Shown: positions 31,642 to 40,627, counted from the first letter of the stretch. The stretch is 64,000 nt of DNA from Acetobacterium wieringae (GCF_001766835.1 NZ_LKEU01000042.1:33756-97755); one strand, 5' to 3'. Notes: generated from the letters alone by a model not told the origin. Numbers and translations: made by a program.

Positions 31642-33540
31642 ATGAGCAATGAAATTTTAAACTACGATAAGGTCGCTGAAGCTTCCCTTGTGAAAGCTCA
31701 GAGAGATGGCGCAGAAACAATGTGGGATCGCCGTGCTGCACAAAAAACCCAATGTGGTTTTGGGGAAGCAGGGGTATGTTGCCGAATTTGTGCAATGGGT
31801 CCATGTCGAGTTAGTCCAGTTCCTGGAAAAGGTGCTGAAAGAGGTATTTGTGGAGCGAATGCAGACACAATTGTAGCAAGAAACTTTGCCAGAATGGTCG
31901 CTGGTGGAACATCTGCCCATTCAGACCATGCCCGTGATATCGTTCATGCAATGCATCATTCATCAGCTGAAGGTCCTTTCAAAATTCGTGACGAAGCAAA
32001 ATTACGACGAATTGCCAAAGAATGGGACGTTGTTGATGCGGATACCAAAGAAACTTACGCATTAGCCCATGAAATGGCTGAAATCGCCCTTGAAGAATTC
32101 GGAAAACCGTTTGGAACTCAACGTTTCTTAAAGAGAGCACCTAAAGCTCGTCAGGAAGTTTGGGCACGTGAAGATATCGCACCTCGCGCAATTGATATGG
32201 AAGTAACGACATTAATGCATTCAACACATATGGGTTGTGCCGCTGACTATGAAAGCCTTTTCCGACGCGGTATGAGAACCGGTATGTCTGATGGTTGGGG
32301 CGGTTCCATGATCGGGACTGAATTCTCTGACATTATGTACGGTACGCCTACTGCTCGTGCATCTTCTTCTAACCTGGGTGTTATTGATTCTGAAATGGTT
32401 AATATCCTGATTCATGGTCATGATCCTAACCTTTCTGAAATGCTTGTATTAGCTGCTCAAGATCCAGCAATGGTTGAACTGGCTAAAGCTAAAGGTGCTA
32501 AAGGCATTAACATTGTTGGGATGTGCTGTACTGGTAATGAAATGACCATGCGACATGGTATTAAAATTGCCGGAAACTTCTACCAACAAGAAATGTGTAT
32601 CATCACTGGTGCTATCGAAGCGGTTGTCGTAGACGTTCAATGTATCTTCCCGGCACTGCCAGAACTGGCTAAAACTTACCATACCCGATTTATCAGTACT
32701 TCACAGAAAGCTAAAATCGCTGGTGACATGTACATTGAATTCTCAGAAGCTACTGGCTTAGAGAATGCTGCTGAAATCGTAAAAATTGCTGTTGAAAACT
32801 TCCCGAACAGAGATGCTGCTAAAGTTGAAATTCCAGATATCAAACAAGATACCCTGGTTGGTTACTCTGTAGAAGAAATCATTAACCATTTAGACAAAGT
32901 TGTTAACTCTCAATTAGAAGATGGCTTGGGAACTGTTAAACCATTAGTTGATGTTATCTATGCCGGTGTTCTTCGTGGGGCTGCTGGTGTTGTTGGTTGT
33001 AACAATCCTAAACAACAACATGACTATGCGCATATCACCGTAATGGAAGAACTGATCAAACGTGATGTTATCTGTGTTGTTACAGGTTGTGCTGCTCAAG
33101 CGGCTGCAAAAGCTGGTTTATTAACATTAGAAGCAAAAGATCGATGTGGTCGTGGTCTGTTAGAAGTTTGTGAACGTGTAAACATTCCACCAGTACTTCA
33201 TATGGGTTCTTGTGTTGATATCAGCCGTATCCTGCATATTGTAAACTTATGTGCTGACGTAAAAGGAATCGATCCAGCCTTATTACCAGTCGTTGGTATT
33301 GCTCCAGAATGGATGTCTGAAAAAGCGGTTTCTATTGCTAACTACGTTGTTGGTTCTGGTATCAATACTTACCTGGGTGTTATTCCACAAGTATTGGGAT
33401 CACCAAACTTTACAAAACTGTTGACAGAAGATTGCCAGGAATTCATCGGTGCCCACTTCGTATTCGAAAAAGATCCAATGGTCATGGTTGATAAGATCAT
33501 GGAAGATATGGAAGCTAAACGAACTGCTTTAGGTATCTAA
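31642..33540 (+). CDS. acsA: carbon monoxide dehydrogenase catalytic subunit
   Basis: The 632-residue Ni-Fe-S enzyme reduces CO2 to CO for acetyl-CoA synthesis. N-terminal cysteines (CGFGEAGVCCRICAMGPC near 39-56 and GICGA near 68) hold the B and D clusters. The C-cluster ligands appear in HSTHMGCAAD near 194, GVVGCNNPKQQHDYAH near 450, and GCAAQAAAKAG near 481. AGAGAGG precedes ATG. It matches the length of bacterial AcsA/CooS, and the intergenic 280 bp upstream contains the small-RNA candidate. Confidence 0.96.
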   Translation: MSNEILNYDKVAEASLVKAQRDGAETMWDRRAAQKTQCGFGEAGVCCRICAMGPCRVSPVPGKGAERGICGANADTIVARNFARMVAGGTSAHSDHARDIVHAMHHSSAEGPFKIRDEAKLRRIAKEWDVVDADTKETYALAHEMAEIALEEFGKPFGTQRFLKRAPKARQEVWAREDIAPRAIDMEVTTLMHSTHMGCAADYESLFRRGMRTGMSDGWGGSMIGTEFSDIMYGTPTARASSSNLGVIDSEMVNILIHGHDPNLSEMLVLAAQDPAMVELAKAKGAKGINIVGMCCTGNEMTMRHGIKIAGNFYQQEMCIITGAIEAVVVDVQCIFPALPELAKTYHTRFISTSQKAKIAGDMYIEFSEATGLENAAEIVKIAVENFPNRDAAKVEIPDIKQDTLVGYSVEEIINHLDKVVNSQLEDGLGTVKPLVDVIYAGVLRGAAGVVGCNNPKQQHDYAHITVMEELIKRDVICVVTGCAAQAAAKAGLLTLEAKDRCGRGLLEVCERVNIPPVLHMGSCVDISRILHIVNLCADVKGIDPALLPVVGIAPEWMSEKAVSIANYVVGSGINTYLGVIPQVLGSPNFTKLLTEDCQEFIGAHFVFEKDPMVMVDKIMEDMEAKRTALGI

Positions 33541-33566
33541 TTATATAAAGATAGACAGGTGATAAA

Positions 33567-34352
33567 ATGAAAATAGCATTAACAGGAAAAGGCGGGGTTG
33601 GAAAAACAACCATCTCAGCAAGTTTGAGCCGATATTTTGCCGACCAGGGATATAATGTGTTAACAGTTGATGCTGACCCCGATGCCAATCTTGGCCTTGC
33701 CTTGGGCATGAGCGAAGAAATGATTGCCAGTATTGTTCCCATTTCTGAAATGAAAGACATGATTGAAGAGCGTACCGCAGCTGATACCGGTTCTTTTGGA
33801 TCAATGTTTAGAATGAATCCGGAGGTAGCTGATATTCCTGAGCGATATGCCAAGGAATTTAATGGTGTCAAACTATTGACGATGGGGACGGTTGATACCG
33901 GCGGATCGGGCTGTGTTTGTCCGGAGCATGTGCTTTTAAAGATGCTGATGAGCCATCTGGTTTTATACCAGAAAGATGTGGTCATCATGGATATGGAAGC
34001 CGGTATTGAACATTTGGGTCGTGGAACCGCTGGTGCCGTCGATGCCTTTATCGTTGTCGTTGAGCCGGGTGTTCGCAGCATTCAAACTTATCATAAAGTC
34101 AAATCCATGGCTACGGATATTGGTGTAAAACAGGTTTATGTTATTGGAAATAAAATCCGGAATGACGGAGACATCGCCTTTCTTACCGAAAAAATCGGAG
34201 CTGAAAACATTATTGGTTTCTTAAACTACCGTGATGCGATTTCAGAATCTGACCGAAACAACAAATCGCCCTATGACGATCCTGTCATGAAAGAAGACAT
34301 TGCCAATTTAGGCAAGCGCATTCTGGAAATTGTACAGGAAAAAAAGAAATAA
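33567..34352 (+). CDS. cooC2: CooC-type nickel-insertion ATPase (second)
   Basis: The 261-residue ATPase has Walker A TGKGGVGKTTISA (residues 6-18), VDADPDANLGLALG near 38, and GGSGCVCPEHVLL near 113, which holds the nickel-binding CxC. It is encoded between the nickel enzymes acsA and acsB, and is the copy most likely to serve them directly. AGGTG precedes ATG. Compared with cooC1 the nickel loop is CVC rather than CYC. Codon bias is weaker here than in acsA and acsB. Confidence 0.93.
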   Translation: MKIALTGKGGVGKTTISASLSRYFADQGYNVLTVDADPDANLGLALGMSEEMIASIVPISEMKDMIEERTAADTGSFGSMFRMNPEVADIPERYAKEFNGVKLLTMGTVDTGGSGCVCPEHVLLKMLMSHLVLYQKDVVIMDMEAGIEHLGRGTAGAVDAFIVVVEPGVRSIQTYHKVKSMATDIGVKQVYVIGNKIRNDGDIAFLTEKIGAENIIGFLNYRDAISESDRNNKSPYDDPVMKEDIANLGKRILEIVQEKKK

Positions 34353-34419
34353 CGAGTTTTTTAATAAAGCAACAAAAATCTAATGTTAATTGAACGAATC
34401 TAAGGAGGAAAAAGTCCAT

Positions 34420-36594
34420 ATGAATATGAATCTTTTTGATATTGTTTACGACGGTCAAGCCCAGTATCAGCAACGTGCTGAAGAAATGGTTGCCAAAGTC
34501 GTTGCTGAAAAGGGAAAAGAAACACCGGTAAAATTCCCCGGTACTGCTTATGCTTTACCATGTATCTATGCCATCACCGGCAAAAAAATCACCAACGTTG
34601 GTGAATTAGAAGAAGCCTTAGAACTTGCAAAAGCTAAAGTAAACCGTACAAATTACCTGCAAGAAGGCTTGGATGCCGGAACTTCTGCTGCAATGTGTGC
34701 GGAAATCATTGAAGCAGTTAAATATGTATACGAAGAACTTCCATACGAAGGCCGTCACGTTGAAGATTTAAATACAACCGATGCCCGTTGTTTAGGACAT
34801 ATCACTGATGCTGAAGTACGTAACTTCGGTGTGCCACTGGTAACTGATGACATCCCAGGGGTTGCTGTTATTATCGGTGAATGTAGCGATGCTGAAATGC
34901 TGGCTTCTATTGTTAAAGACTACCAAGGTAAAGGTTTATTGACCTTCATGGTTGGTAAAGTTATCGATCAAGCCATTGAACAAAAAATCAAAATGGGTAT
35001 CGACCTGCGAGTTATTCCTCTGGGATACGAAATTGAATCCGTTATCCATGTTGTATCAGTAGCGATCCGTGCCAGCTTAATCTTTGGTGCGACACCTCCT
35101 GGCGACTTCGTGGCTCACCGAACCTATACCAAAAACCGTGTTAAAGCGTTTGTTAACGTATTTGGACCATGGGATAACAAAATTATTGCTGCCGGAGCTG
35201 CTGCTATCGAGTTAGGCTTCCCAGCAATCACAGAAACCTATATCAACGAAGTACCAACCTTATTATTAAACCAACCAGATAACAGCAAAGTTGTTGCGAC
35301 TTCTTTAGAAGCCCGTGGCATCAAAATTAAAGTTACTGAAATCGACTGTCCAGTTGCTGTTTCTTCAGCCTTCGAAGGTGAACGTGTTCGTAAAGATACT
35401 ATGTTTGCTGAATTCGGTGGAAACAAAACTGAATGTTGGGAACTTGTAACAACTGGCGATGTTGCTGAAATGGAAGATCACAAAATTACCGTGGTTGGAC
35501 CTGACATTGACGATGCCATGTTTGAAGGCAAAGACGTTGTTCGTCTGCCAATGGGTGTTGTTGTTAAAGTCGGCGGAAAAGCAATGCAAAAAGACTTTGA
35601 AACCGTACTGGAAAGACGTATCCATTACTTCACAAACTATATTGAAGGCGCAATGCATGTTGGTCAAAGAAATATTGCATGGATCCGTTTAACAAAAGAA
35701 GCATTTGAAAAAGGCTTCCGTTTAAGACACATCGGTGAAGTTTTATATGCAAAAATGCGTTCTGACTTTGATAAAGTTGTTGACAAATGTGAAGTTACCA
35801 TTTACACCAATGCAGAAGATGTAAAACGTCTTGGCGAAGAACTGGTTAAACCGATCTATGCTGAACGTGACGAACGAATGGGCGCTCTGACAGATGAAAG
35901 TGTTGATGAATTCTATACCTGTCTGTTATGTCAATCATTTGCTCCAAGCCACGTTTGTGTTGTAACACCAGAACGTTTAGGTCTTTGTGGTGCTGTTTCC
36001 TGGTTAGATGCTAAAGCAACTAAAGAATTGGATCCAACCGGACCTAACCAACCAATCGTTAAAGGCGAAGCTACTGACGAACGTTTAGGACGTTGGGATT
36101 CTGTAAATGAAGTAGTAGCCAGAGATTCTCAAGGCGCTGTTGAAGCAGTTACACTGTACTCAATCCTTGAAGATCCAATGACATCATGTGGTTGTTTCGA
36201 ATGTATCTGTGGTATCATGCCAGAAGCAAACGGTGTTATCATTGTAAACCGTGAGTTCGGTGATACTTCACCAGTTGGTATGACTTTCGGTGAATTGGCT
36301 TCAATGACCGGTGGTGGGGTTCAAACTCCAGGCTTCATGGGTCATGGTCGATTCCTGATCGGTTCTAAAAAATTCATGTCAGCTGAAGGCGGTTTACAAC
36401 GAATCGTTTGGATGCCAAAAGAATTAAAAGATGATGTAGCAGAACGTTTAAATAAAGCTGTATTTGAAATGACCGGCATTGAAAACTTTGCAGACATGGT
36501 TTGTGACGAAACAATTGCCAGCGATTCTGAAGCAGTTTTAGAATTCCTAGAATCAAAAGGACATCCAGCTTTAGCAATGGATCCAATTATGTAA
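34420..36594 (+). CDS. acsB: acetyl-CoA synthase
   Basis: The 724-residue enzyme joins CO, the methyl group from CFeSP and CoA into acetyl-CoA. The A-cluster ligands are visible: CLLCQSFAPSHVC...LC (near 505-530) for the [4Fe-4S] part and CGCFEC near 594 for the CGC that holds the distal nickel. The CODH-contact domain is N-terminal. I set the start at ATG 34420, 7 bp after AAGGAGGA; an upstream in-frame codon overlaps that site. It closes the cluster and is followed by a terminator. Confidence 0.96.
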   Translation: MNMNLFDIVYDGQAQYQQRAEEMVAKVVAEKGKETPVKFPGTAYALPCIYAITGKKITNVGELEEALELAKAKVNRTNYLQEGLDAGTSAAMCAEIIEAVKYVYEELPYEGRHVEDLNTTDARCLGHITDAEVRNFGVPLVTDDIPGVAVIIGECSDAEMLASIVKDYQGKGLLTFMVGKVIDQAIEQKIKMGIDLRVIPLGYEIESVIHVVSVAIRASLIFGATPPGDFVAHRTYTKNRVKAFVNVFGPWDNKIIAAGAAAIELGFPAITETYINEVPTLLLNQPDNSKVVATSLEARGIKIKVTEIDCPVAVSSAFEGERVRKDTMFAEFGGNKTECWELVTTGDVAEMEDHKITVVGPDIDDAMFEGKDVVRLPMGVVVKVGGKAMQKDFETVLERRIHYFTNYIEGAMHVGQRNIAWIRLTKEAFEKGFRLRHIGEVLYAKMRSDFDKVVDKCEVTIYTNAEDVKRLGEELVKPIYAERDERMGALTDESVDEFYTCLLCQSFAPSHVCVVTPERLGLCGAVSWLDAKATKELDPTGPNQPIVKGEATDERLGRWDSVNEVVARDSQGAVEAVTLYSILEDPMTSCGCFECICGIMPEANGVIIVNREFGDTSPVGMTFGELASMTGGGVQTPGFMGHGRFLIGSKKFMSAEGGLQRIVWMPKELKDDVAERLNKAVFEMTGIENFADMVCDETIASDSEAVLEFLESKGHPALAMDPIM

Positions 36595-36630
36595 TACATT
36601 TTGACCCTGTCAAAATAAAGACATGCCTGA

Positions 36631-36662
36631 AGGCAGAACACAGACGTGTTCTGCCTTTTTTT
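36631..36662 (+). terminator. terminator of the acs cluster
   Basis: AGGCAGAACA (36631-36640) pairs with TGTTCTGCCT (36647-36656), followed by TTTTTTT. Confidence 0.93.
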
Positions 36663-36771
36663 AACCCAAAGCATAAACTTACACAGTTTAGAATAATTCA
36701 AAATAGCTATCGATTTATTAAGAAAAGGATGCTATAATTATAAAAAAATCAGATCAACAGGAGGAAACAAT

Positions 36772-37419
36772 ATGTGTAGCAATAAAGAACAACACAGCCA
36801 TGGTGAGCATCATGAGCATGAAGAAGGCCATCCGCATTTAGGTGGAGCCCAACACGAACATCAACATTCGCATCCGCATACCGGGGATGAAGGTCATGAA
36901 CACATTCATGAGCATAATCACGAACATGGACACACCCATAGTCACCCTCACAGCGATGACCATGATCATGGCAGTGAACATACCCATACAAAAGAGCATG
37001 AGCATGAGCACACCCATCATCACGCCCATCCCCATCCTCATCAACATGAGCACCCGCATGGACATGAAAGTCAGGCCCATGCCCATGGCCATGATCATTC
37101 GCATGGACACGATCACACACACGGCCATGATCATCCCCACCCCCATGTTCACGGTGATGGCCATTGTGGACACCACAATAAAAACGGCGCCGGTTGTTGC
37201 CATGGTGGTGATGTCGAAAATAAGGATGTTGAAATCCTGGGATTGCTACTCGATCACTGGGTGGCGCACAATCAGGATCATGCCATGGAATACAACACCT
37301 GGGTTGAAAAAATGAATCGTTTGGGTAAAAATGATGTTGCCGAGTCCTTAATCGAAGCAATTGCACTGATGAGCGAAGCTGATAAGCATTTGGTGGCAGC
37401 TAAAAAAGAGTTAGGTTAA
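36772..37419 (+). CDS. histidine-rich protein with DUF8180-like tail, probable nickel store
   Basis: The 215-residue protein has two parts. Residues 1-145 are about one third histidine in a repeated H-x-H pattern (HGEHHEHEEGHPH, HDHGSEHTHT and similar), with a cysteine-containing junction (CGHHNKNGAGCCHGG). Residues 150-215 form a small helical domain (EILGLLLDHWVAHNQDHAMEY) that recurs alone at 38201. It is analogous to CooJ or HypB histidine tails that buffer nickel. CODH and ACS next door both need nickel, so storage or delivery for them is likely. The ATG follows CAGGAGG. It has its own TATAAT promoter at 36733. Confidence 0.75.
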   Translation: MCSNKEQHSHGEHHEHEEGHPHLGGAQHEHQHSHPHTGDEGHEHIHEHNHEHGHTHSHPHSDDHDHGSEHTHTKEHEHEHTHHHAHPHPHQHEHPHGHESQAHAHGHDHSHGHDHTHGHDHPHPHVHGDGHCGHHNKNGAGCCHGGDVENKDVEILGLLLDHWVAHNQDHAMEYNTWVEKMNRLGKNDVAESLIEAIALMSEADKHLVAAKKELG

Positions 37420-37508
37420 GCAATTCTAAAATTTGCACATTACTCGACCAGTGCGGATGATACGAATAGCGATGAAAGTCGTTTAAAAATGTATAATAAA
37501 CCAGTTGC

Positions 37509-37534
37509 CCCCTGACTTGTGTTAGGGGGCAGAC
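37509..37534 (+). promoter_or_regulatory. hairpin before cooT
   Basis: TGCCCCCT (37509-37516) pairs with AGGGGGCA (37527-37534). There is no T-run, so it is more likely a transcript-processing or stability element than a terminator. A TTAAAAT follows before the cooT ribosome-binding site. Confidence 0.5.
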
Positions 37535-37576
37535 TATGTTAAAATAACCTCAATTAGAAGAAAGGAGACTGAGAAC

Positions 37577-37774
37577 ATGTGTGAATCTTCAGCTTATATG
37601 ATCACTCCTGAAGGAGAAACTAAAATTATGGACTACGTTGTTGATATCGTTCCAAATGAAGATGGCAGTTTAACCCTGTCGGATTTATTGGGCGGTACAA
37701 AAATTGTTCAAGGCAAATTAAAAGAAGTCAAGCTTCTTAACCACAAAATTATTATTGAAGGAACAACGGTCTAG
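37577..37774 (+). CDS. cooT: CooT-type nickel-binding protein
   Basis: The 65-residue protein begins MCESSAYM, the hallmark of CooT, where Cys2 with the freed amino terminus binds nickel in a homodimer. The rest (GETKIMDYVVDIVPNEDGSLTLSDLLGGTK and EVKLLNHKIIIE) gives the small beta barrel. AAGGAGA precedes ATG. CooT takes part in CODH maturation in Rhodospirillum, and its place after acs genes fits. Confidence 0.88.
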   Translation: MCESSAYMITPEGETKIMDYVVDIVPNEDGSLTLSDLLGGTKIVQGKLKEVKLLNHKIIIEGTTV

Positions 37775-37777
37775 ACG

Positions 37778-38200
37778 ATGAACATAGTAGTGCTAGACGG
37801 CATGGGAGGAGGCATTGGCTCTCGAATTGTCGGTATTTTAAAAGATGAAATACCACCATATATTGAAATATATGGTTTGGGAACCAATGCGCTGGCCACT
37901 GCGGCGATGTTAAAAAAAGGCGCCAATAAAGGTGCTACTGGCGAAAATGCCATTGCTGTTACCGTGAAAAAAGCTGATTTTATCATCAGTTCAATTGCGA
38001 TGACCATTCCAAACTCGATGATGGGAGAAGTCACTCCGAAAATGGTTGAAGCCATAGGAAATAGTGATGGATTTAAAATCTATATTCCGATTCTACCGGA
38101 AAATCACCATATTGTTTCACTGGAGGAAAAACCATTACTACTTCAAATTCGTGAAGCAGTATCCTTGATTAAAAAAGAACTCAATTTGGGAGACGTATAG
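37778..38200 (+). CDS. DUF3842 family protein
   Basis: The 140-residue protein begins MNIVVLDGMGGGIGSRIV, a Rossmann-like glycine-rich start, then YGLGTNALATAAMLKKGANKGATGENAI and IPNSMMGEVTPKMVEAIG, typical of DUF3842. It follows cooT by 3 bp and its stop abuts the next ATG, so the four genes from 36772 work together. No activity is known; binding a nucleotide or small molecule is suggested by the N-terminus. A nickel-system role is inference from position. Confidence 0.8.
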   Translation: MNIVVLDGMGGGIGSRIVGILKDEIPPYIEIYGLGTNALATAAMLKKGANKGATGENAIAVTVKKADFIISSIAMTIPNSMMGEVTPKMVEAIGNSDGFKIYIPILPENHHIVSLEEKPLLLQIREAVSLIKKELNLGDV

Positions 38201-38419
38201 ATGGATGATAAATTAAATATGGATAAAGAAGCCGATATTTTCAAGGTGTTTCTTGCTCATTGGATTAATCACACCGGAGACCATATTGCAGGCTATCAGG
38301 AATGGGCCGATAAATTGCAGGGAACATCAAAGGACAATGTGTCCCAGGAGATTTTAATAGCGATCGCTAAAATGCGAGAAGCTCAAAAGAAGATTATGGA
38401 AGCGAAAATGCGCTTTTAA
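38201..38419 (+). CDS. small DUF8180-like protein, paralogue of the His-rich protein's tail
   Basis: The 72-residue protein (IFKVFLAHWINHTGDHIAGYQEWADKLQG, then VSQEILIAIAKMREAQKKIMEAKM) aligns along its length with residues 150-215 of the histidine-rich protein. It shares the HW(V/I)xHxxDHxxxYxxW pattern, whose three histidines and tryptophans could form a metal site. It starts on the base after the DUF3842 stop. Having the domain both alone and fused suggests the two products pair. No characterised homologue is known to me. Confidence 0.75.
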   Translation: MDDKLNMDKEADIFKVFLAHWINHTGDHIAGYQEWADKLQGTSKDNVSQEILIAIAKMREAQKKIMEAKMRF

Positions 38420-38463
38420 TAACAGAATAATAAATCGCATCATAATGATTATTGCCATGCTTG

Positions 38464-38492
38464 AAAGCAGGACTTTTTGTTCTGTTTTTTTT
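38464..38492 (+). terminator. terminator after the nickel-protein genes
   Basis: CAGGAC (38468-38473) pairs with GTTCTG (38479-38484), flanked by A and T runs and followed by eight T. Confidence 0.75.
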
Positions 38493-38526
38493 ATTGTAGC
38501 ATCGAATTAAACCTGTTAATGTGACA

Positions 38527-38565
38527 AATCCCCGGAAGAATATAATGTTCGACCGGGGATTTTTT
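38527..38565. terminator. second terminator hairpin
   Basis: AATCCCCGG (38527-38535) pairs with CCGGGGATT (38553-38561), followed by TTTTTT. It insulates the peptidase gene from the nickel genes. Confidence 0.8.
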
Positions 38566-38635
38566 CATAAAAAATTATGCGAACTTTTAAAAGTTGGTGT
38601 ATAATGAAATTATCAAAAAAGAAGAAGGTTTAAAA

Positions 38636-39469
38636 ATGCGAATCAAAGATAAAAAACGTTTTATCGTTGCATGTGGTGGTCTGGCGGCTATTTTGATTCT
38701 GGCTATTGCAGTTTTAACGCTCGGTTTTTGGCATCGGAACGAAACCCAGTCAGAAACCACCAACCAGAAAAATTCACAGGCATCAACGGCGCAAACAACG
38801 AATGCAAAAACAGAGTCTGATCCGGTGACAACAAATCAGGCGGCTGTAACCGAACAACCGGCACAGAGCGAAACAAAAGAAGAAGAAAAAAACAACGCCG
38901 CAGAAAGTGGAACCGGCACAGATAGTATCACGACACTGGTTAATAAAAACCATAGTATTTCAGCCAGCTATATCCCCAGCGATCTGGTCACTGTTGACTT
39001 ACCATCAACCCGGGATACCCAGCTGAGAAGTGTCGCTGCTGACGGGTTGACAAAACTGTTTAAAGCGGCAGAGAGCGCTGGTTTAGAATTATACTGCTGC
39101 TCGGGTTATCGTTCATATGAAACCCAGTCCGAGCTGTATGCCTGGAATGTGGACACGTATGGGGTTGACGGGGCCGAACTGGTCAGCGCCCGACCGGGAA
39201 TGAGTGAGCATCAATTGGGCTTAGCCATGGATGTTACCAGTGCGACTGTTGGTTTTGATCTGTTAGAGAGCTTTGGTGCAACACCTGAAGGACAATTCAT
39301 TAAGGATAACGCCCATAAGTACGGGTTTATTGTCCGTTATCCTCAGGGTAAAACCGATATTACCGGTTACGCCTACGAGCCCTGGCATTTGCGCTATTTG
39401 GGTGTGGATGTGGCGACGGCGATTTACAATAGCGGAAAAACCATGGAAGAATACTATGGCACTAATTAG
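38636..39469 (+). CDS. membrane-anchored D-Ala-D-Ala carboxypeptidase, VanY type
   Basis: The 277-residue protein has an N-terminal membrane anchor (FIVACGGLAAILILAIAVLTLGF, residues 10-32), a Ser/Thr/Gln-rich linker to about 105, and a zinc peptidase domain of the VanY/DacB family. The domain shows CSGYRSYETQSELY near 158-171, SARPGMSEHQLGLAMDVT near 186 (H and D ligands), and EPWHLRYLG near 255 (H ligand). I use ATG 38636 because it follows GAAGAAGG and lies downstream of a TATAAT at 38600. It trims peptidoglycan stem peptides outside the cell. Confidence 0.88.
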   Translation: MRIKDKKRFIVACGGLAAILILAIAVLTLGFWHRNETQSETTNQKNSQASTAQTTNAKTESDPVTTNQAAVTEQPAQSETKEEEKNNAAESGTGTDSITTLVNKNHSISASYIPSDLVTVDLPSTRDTQLRSVAADGLTKLFKAAESAGLELYCCSGYRSYETQSELYAWNVDTYGVDGAELVSARPGMSEHQLGLAMDVTSATVGFDLLESFGATPEGQFIKDNAHKYGFIVRYPQGKTDITGYAYEPWHLRYLGVDVATAIYNSGKTMEEYYGTN

Positions 39470-39492
39470 GGTCTGGTTAAAAAATATAAATG

Positions 39493-39524
39493 CACAAAAG
39501 GATATCCTAGGGTATCCTTTTGTG
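39493..39524. terminator. near-perfect terminator palindrome
   Basis: CACAAAAGGATA (39493-39504) pairs with TATCCTTTTGTG (39513-39524). Its A-tract and T-tract give weak bidirectional termination. Confidence 0.7.
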
Positions 39525-39611
39525 AAATTTCAGTGTGTTTCCTGAGACAGAATGGATAAAAAAACTATTTTCAAAGAATTAATTGTCTGATATAATAAGC
39601 AAGTATTTTGT

Positions 39612-39688
39612 GCGCCCGTAGCTCAGGTGGATAGAGCAGTAGTTTCCTAAACTGCGTGCCGGAGGTTCGAATCCTCTCGGGTGCACCA
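39612..39688 (+). tRNA. tRNA-Arg (anticodon CCT)
   Basis: The cloverleaf is complete: acceptor GCGCCCG/CGGGTGC, D-arm GCTCAGGTGGATAGAGC, anticodon loop TTCCTAA with CCT, T-arm GGAGGTTCGAATCCTCT with TTCGAAT, and an encoded CCA. It decodes AGG. Confidence 0.97.
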
Positions 39689-39699
39689 TTTGAATGTGG

Positions 39700-39718
39700 C
39701 GGCGATGGCCGTTTTTTT
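39700..39718 (+). terminator. tRNA-Arg terminator
   Basis: CGGC/GCCG (39700-39703 with 39708-39711) around GATG is followed by seven T. Confidence 0.6.
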
Positions 39719-39867
39719 ATTGGCGGAATTTACTATCGACGATTAAATGACAGGTGGATGTAAAAAAATAATTAAATAACTGAGAAACGGTTGCAAAGTG
39801 TGACAACAAGGCTTATACTTCTTAGAGTTATTAAGCGGTAGCAATGCCACAAAGCGGGGGAATGCTG

Positions 39868-40053
39868 ATGGAAAATTATAAAAAGTATTTAATTGTCTGT
39901 GGACTGCTTCTATTGTTTGCGCTCATTTCTCCGATCATTATTGCCTGGATCAGTGTGATCCTCTCTCCGCTGATTACAACGGTAGGGGTCGTTGCCATTA
40001 TTTTTATAGCAACGGTGATAATTGCCTGGTTTGGGAAAATTGGTCGCAAATAA
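39868..40053 (+). CDS. small two-segment membrane protein
   Basis: The 61-residue product consists of two hydrophobic helices (LIVCGLLLLFALISPIIIAWISVIL and TTVGVVAIIFIATVIIAWF) with a basic end (GKIGRK). The ATG at 39868 follows GCGGGGG by 8 bp; ATGs at 39844 and 39862 are less well placed. I do not recognise it. The hydrophobic pattern and good ribosome-binding site make it likely to be real. Confidence 0.55.
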   Translation: MENYKKYLIVCGLLLLFALISPIIIAWISVILSPLITTVGVVAIIFIATVIIAWFGKIGRK

Positions 40054-40129
40054 ACGGTTGATAACGAGTTTTAAAAAATCATCCGAACACAAAAAAACAA
40101 TCTGAATGATACAGGAGATAATTGACACA

Positions 40130-40627
40130 TTGGAAATACGATTAGTAGAAGAAAGAGATTACCTCAGAGTGCTGGAAATTCTGAACGAATCCATTGCGGC
40201 CCGAAAATTTACGGCCCAGCTTTCGCCGGCAACCATGGAGATGCGCAAAGACTGGTTCATTCATCATTCGGCGCCACGACATCCGATGTATGTGGCCGAA
40301 GTCGATGGCAAGGTGGTTGGTTGGGTGACGCTCACTGAATTTCGCGCTGGCAGAGAGGGGTTTCGCTTTACTTCAGAAATAAGTTATTACCTGGACAGCC
40401 ATTTTCACCGCCAGGGCATTGGTTCAATGTTAATGCAGCGAGCGATAGAAGCGGCCCGGGAAATCGGATTCAAAAACCTGGTGGCAGTCGTATTTGACAC
40501 CAATATCAGCAGCCGCAAGCTTGTCAAAAAACATGGGTTCAGGTTATGGGGACATATGCCAGAGGCAGTGGACATCGACGGAAACTTGATTGGCTGTGAT
40601 TATTGGGGATTAAAAATAGAAAAATAG
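40130..40627 (+). CDS. GNAT N-acetyltransferase, phosphinothricin-acetyltransferase type
   Basis: The roughly 165-residue enzyme has the GNAT fold with IRLVEERDYLRVLEILNESI at the start, VAEVDGKVVGWVTL near 65, and the acetyl-CoA loop HRQGIGSMLMQRAIEAA (Q/RxxGxG/A) near 98. The tail NISSRKLVKKHGFRLWGHMPEAV is typical of the PAT/Pat-like branch that acetylates small amines. The start is uncertain: AGGAGA at 40110 favours the TTG at 40130, whereas an ATG at 40106 lacks a site. The substrate is unknown. Confidence 0.8.
   Translation: MEIRLVEERDYLRVLEILNESIAARKFTAQLSPATMEMRKDWFIHHSAPRHPMYVAEVDGKVVGWVTLTEFRAGREGFRFTSEISYYLDSHFHRQGIGSMLMQRAIEAAREIGFKNLVAVVFDTNISSRKLVKKHGFRLWGHMPEAVDIDGNLIGCDYWGLKIEK

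Noticed and set aside
33515..34081. A 188-codon minus-strand frame opposite cooC2
   Set aside because: It is an antisense shadow of cooC2, without any start signal or known domain.
36749..37366. A 205-codon open frame opposite the histidine-rich gene, and a Met/Ile-rich frame at 36842-37315
   Set aside because: Both arise from the CAT/CAC histidine-codon repeats read in other frames. Their compositions (His/Asp/Arg or Met/Ile/Thr only) are artefacts and neither has a ribosome-binding site; the plus-strand frame from 36772 has GGAGG.
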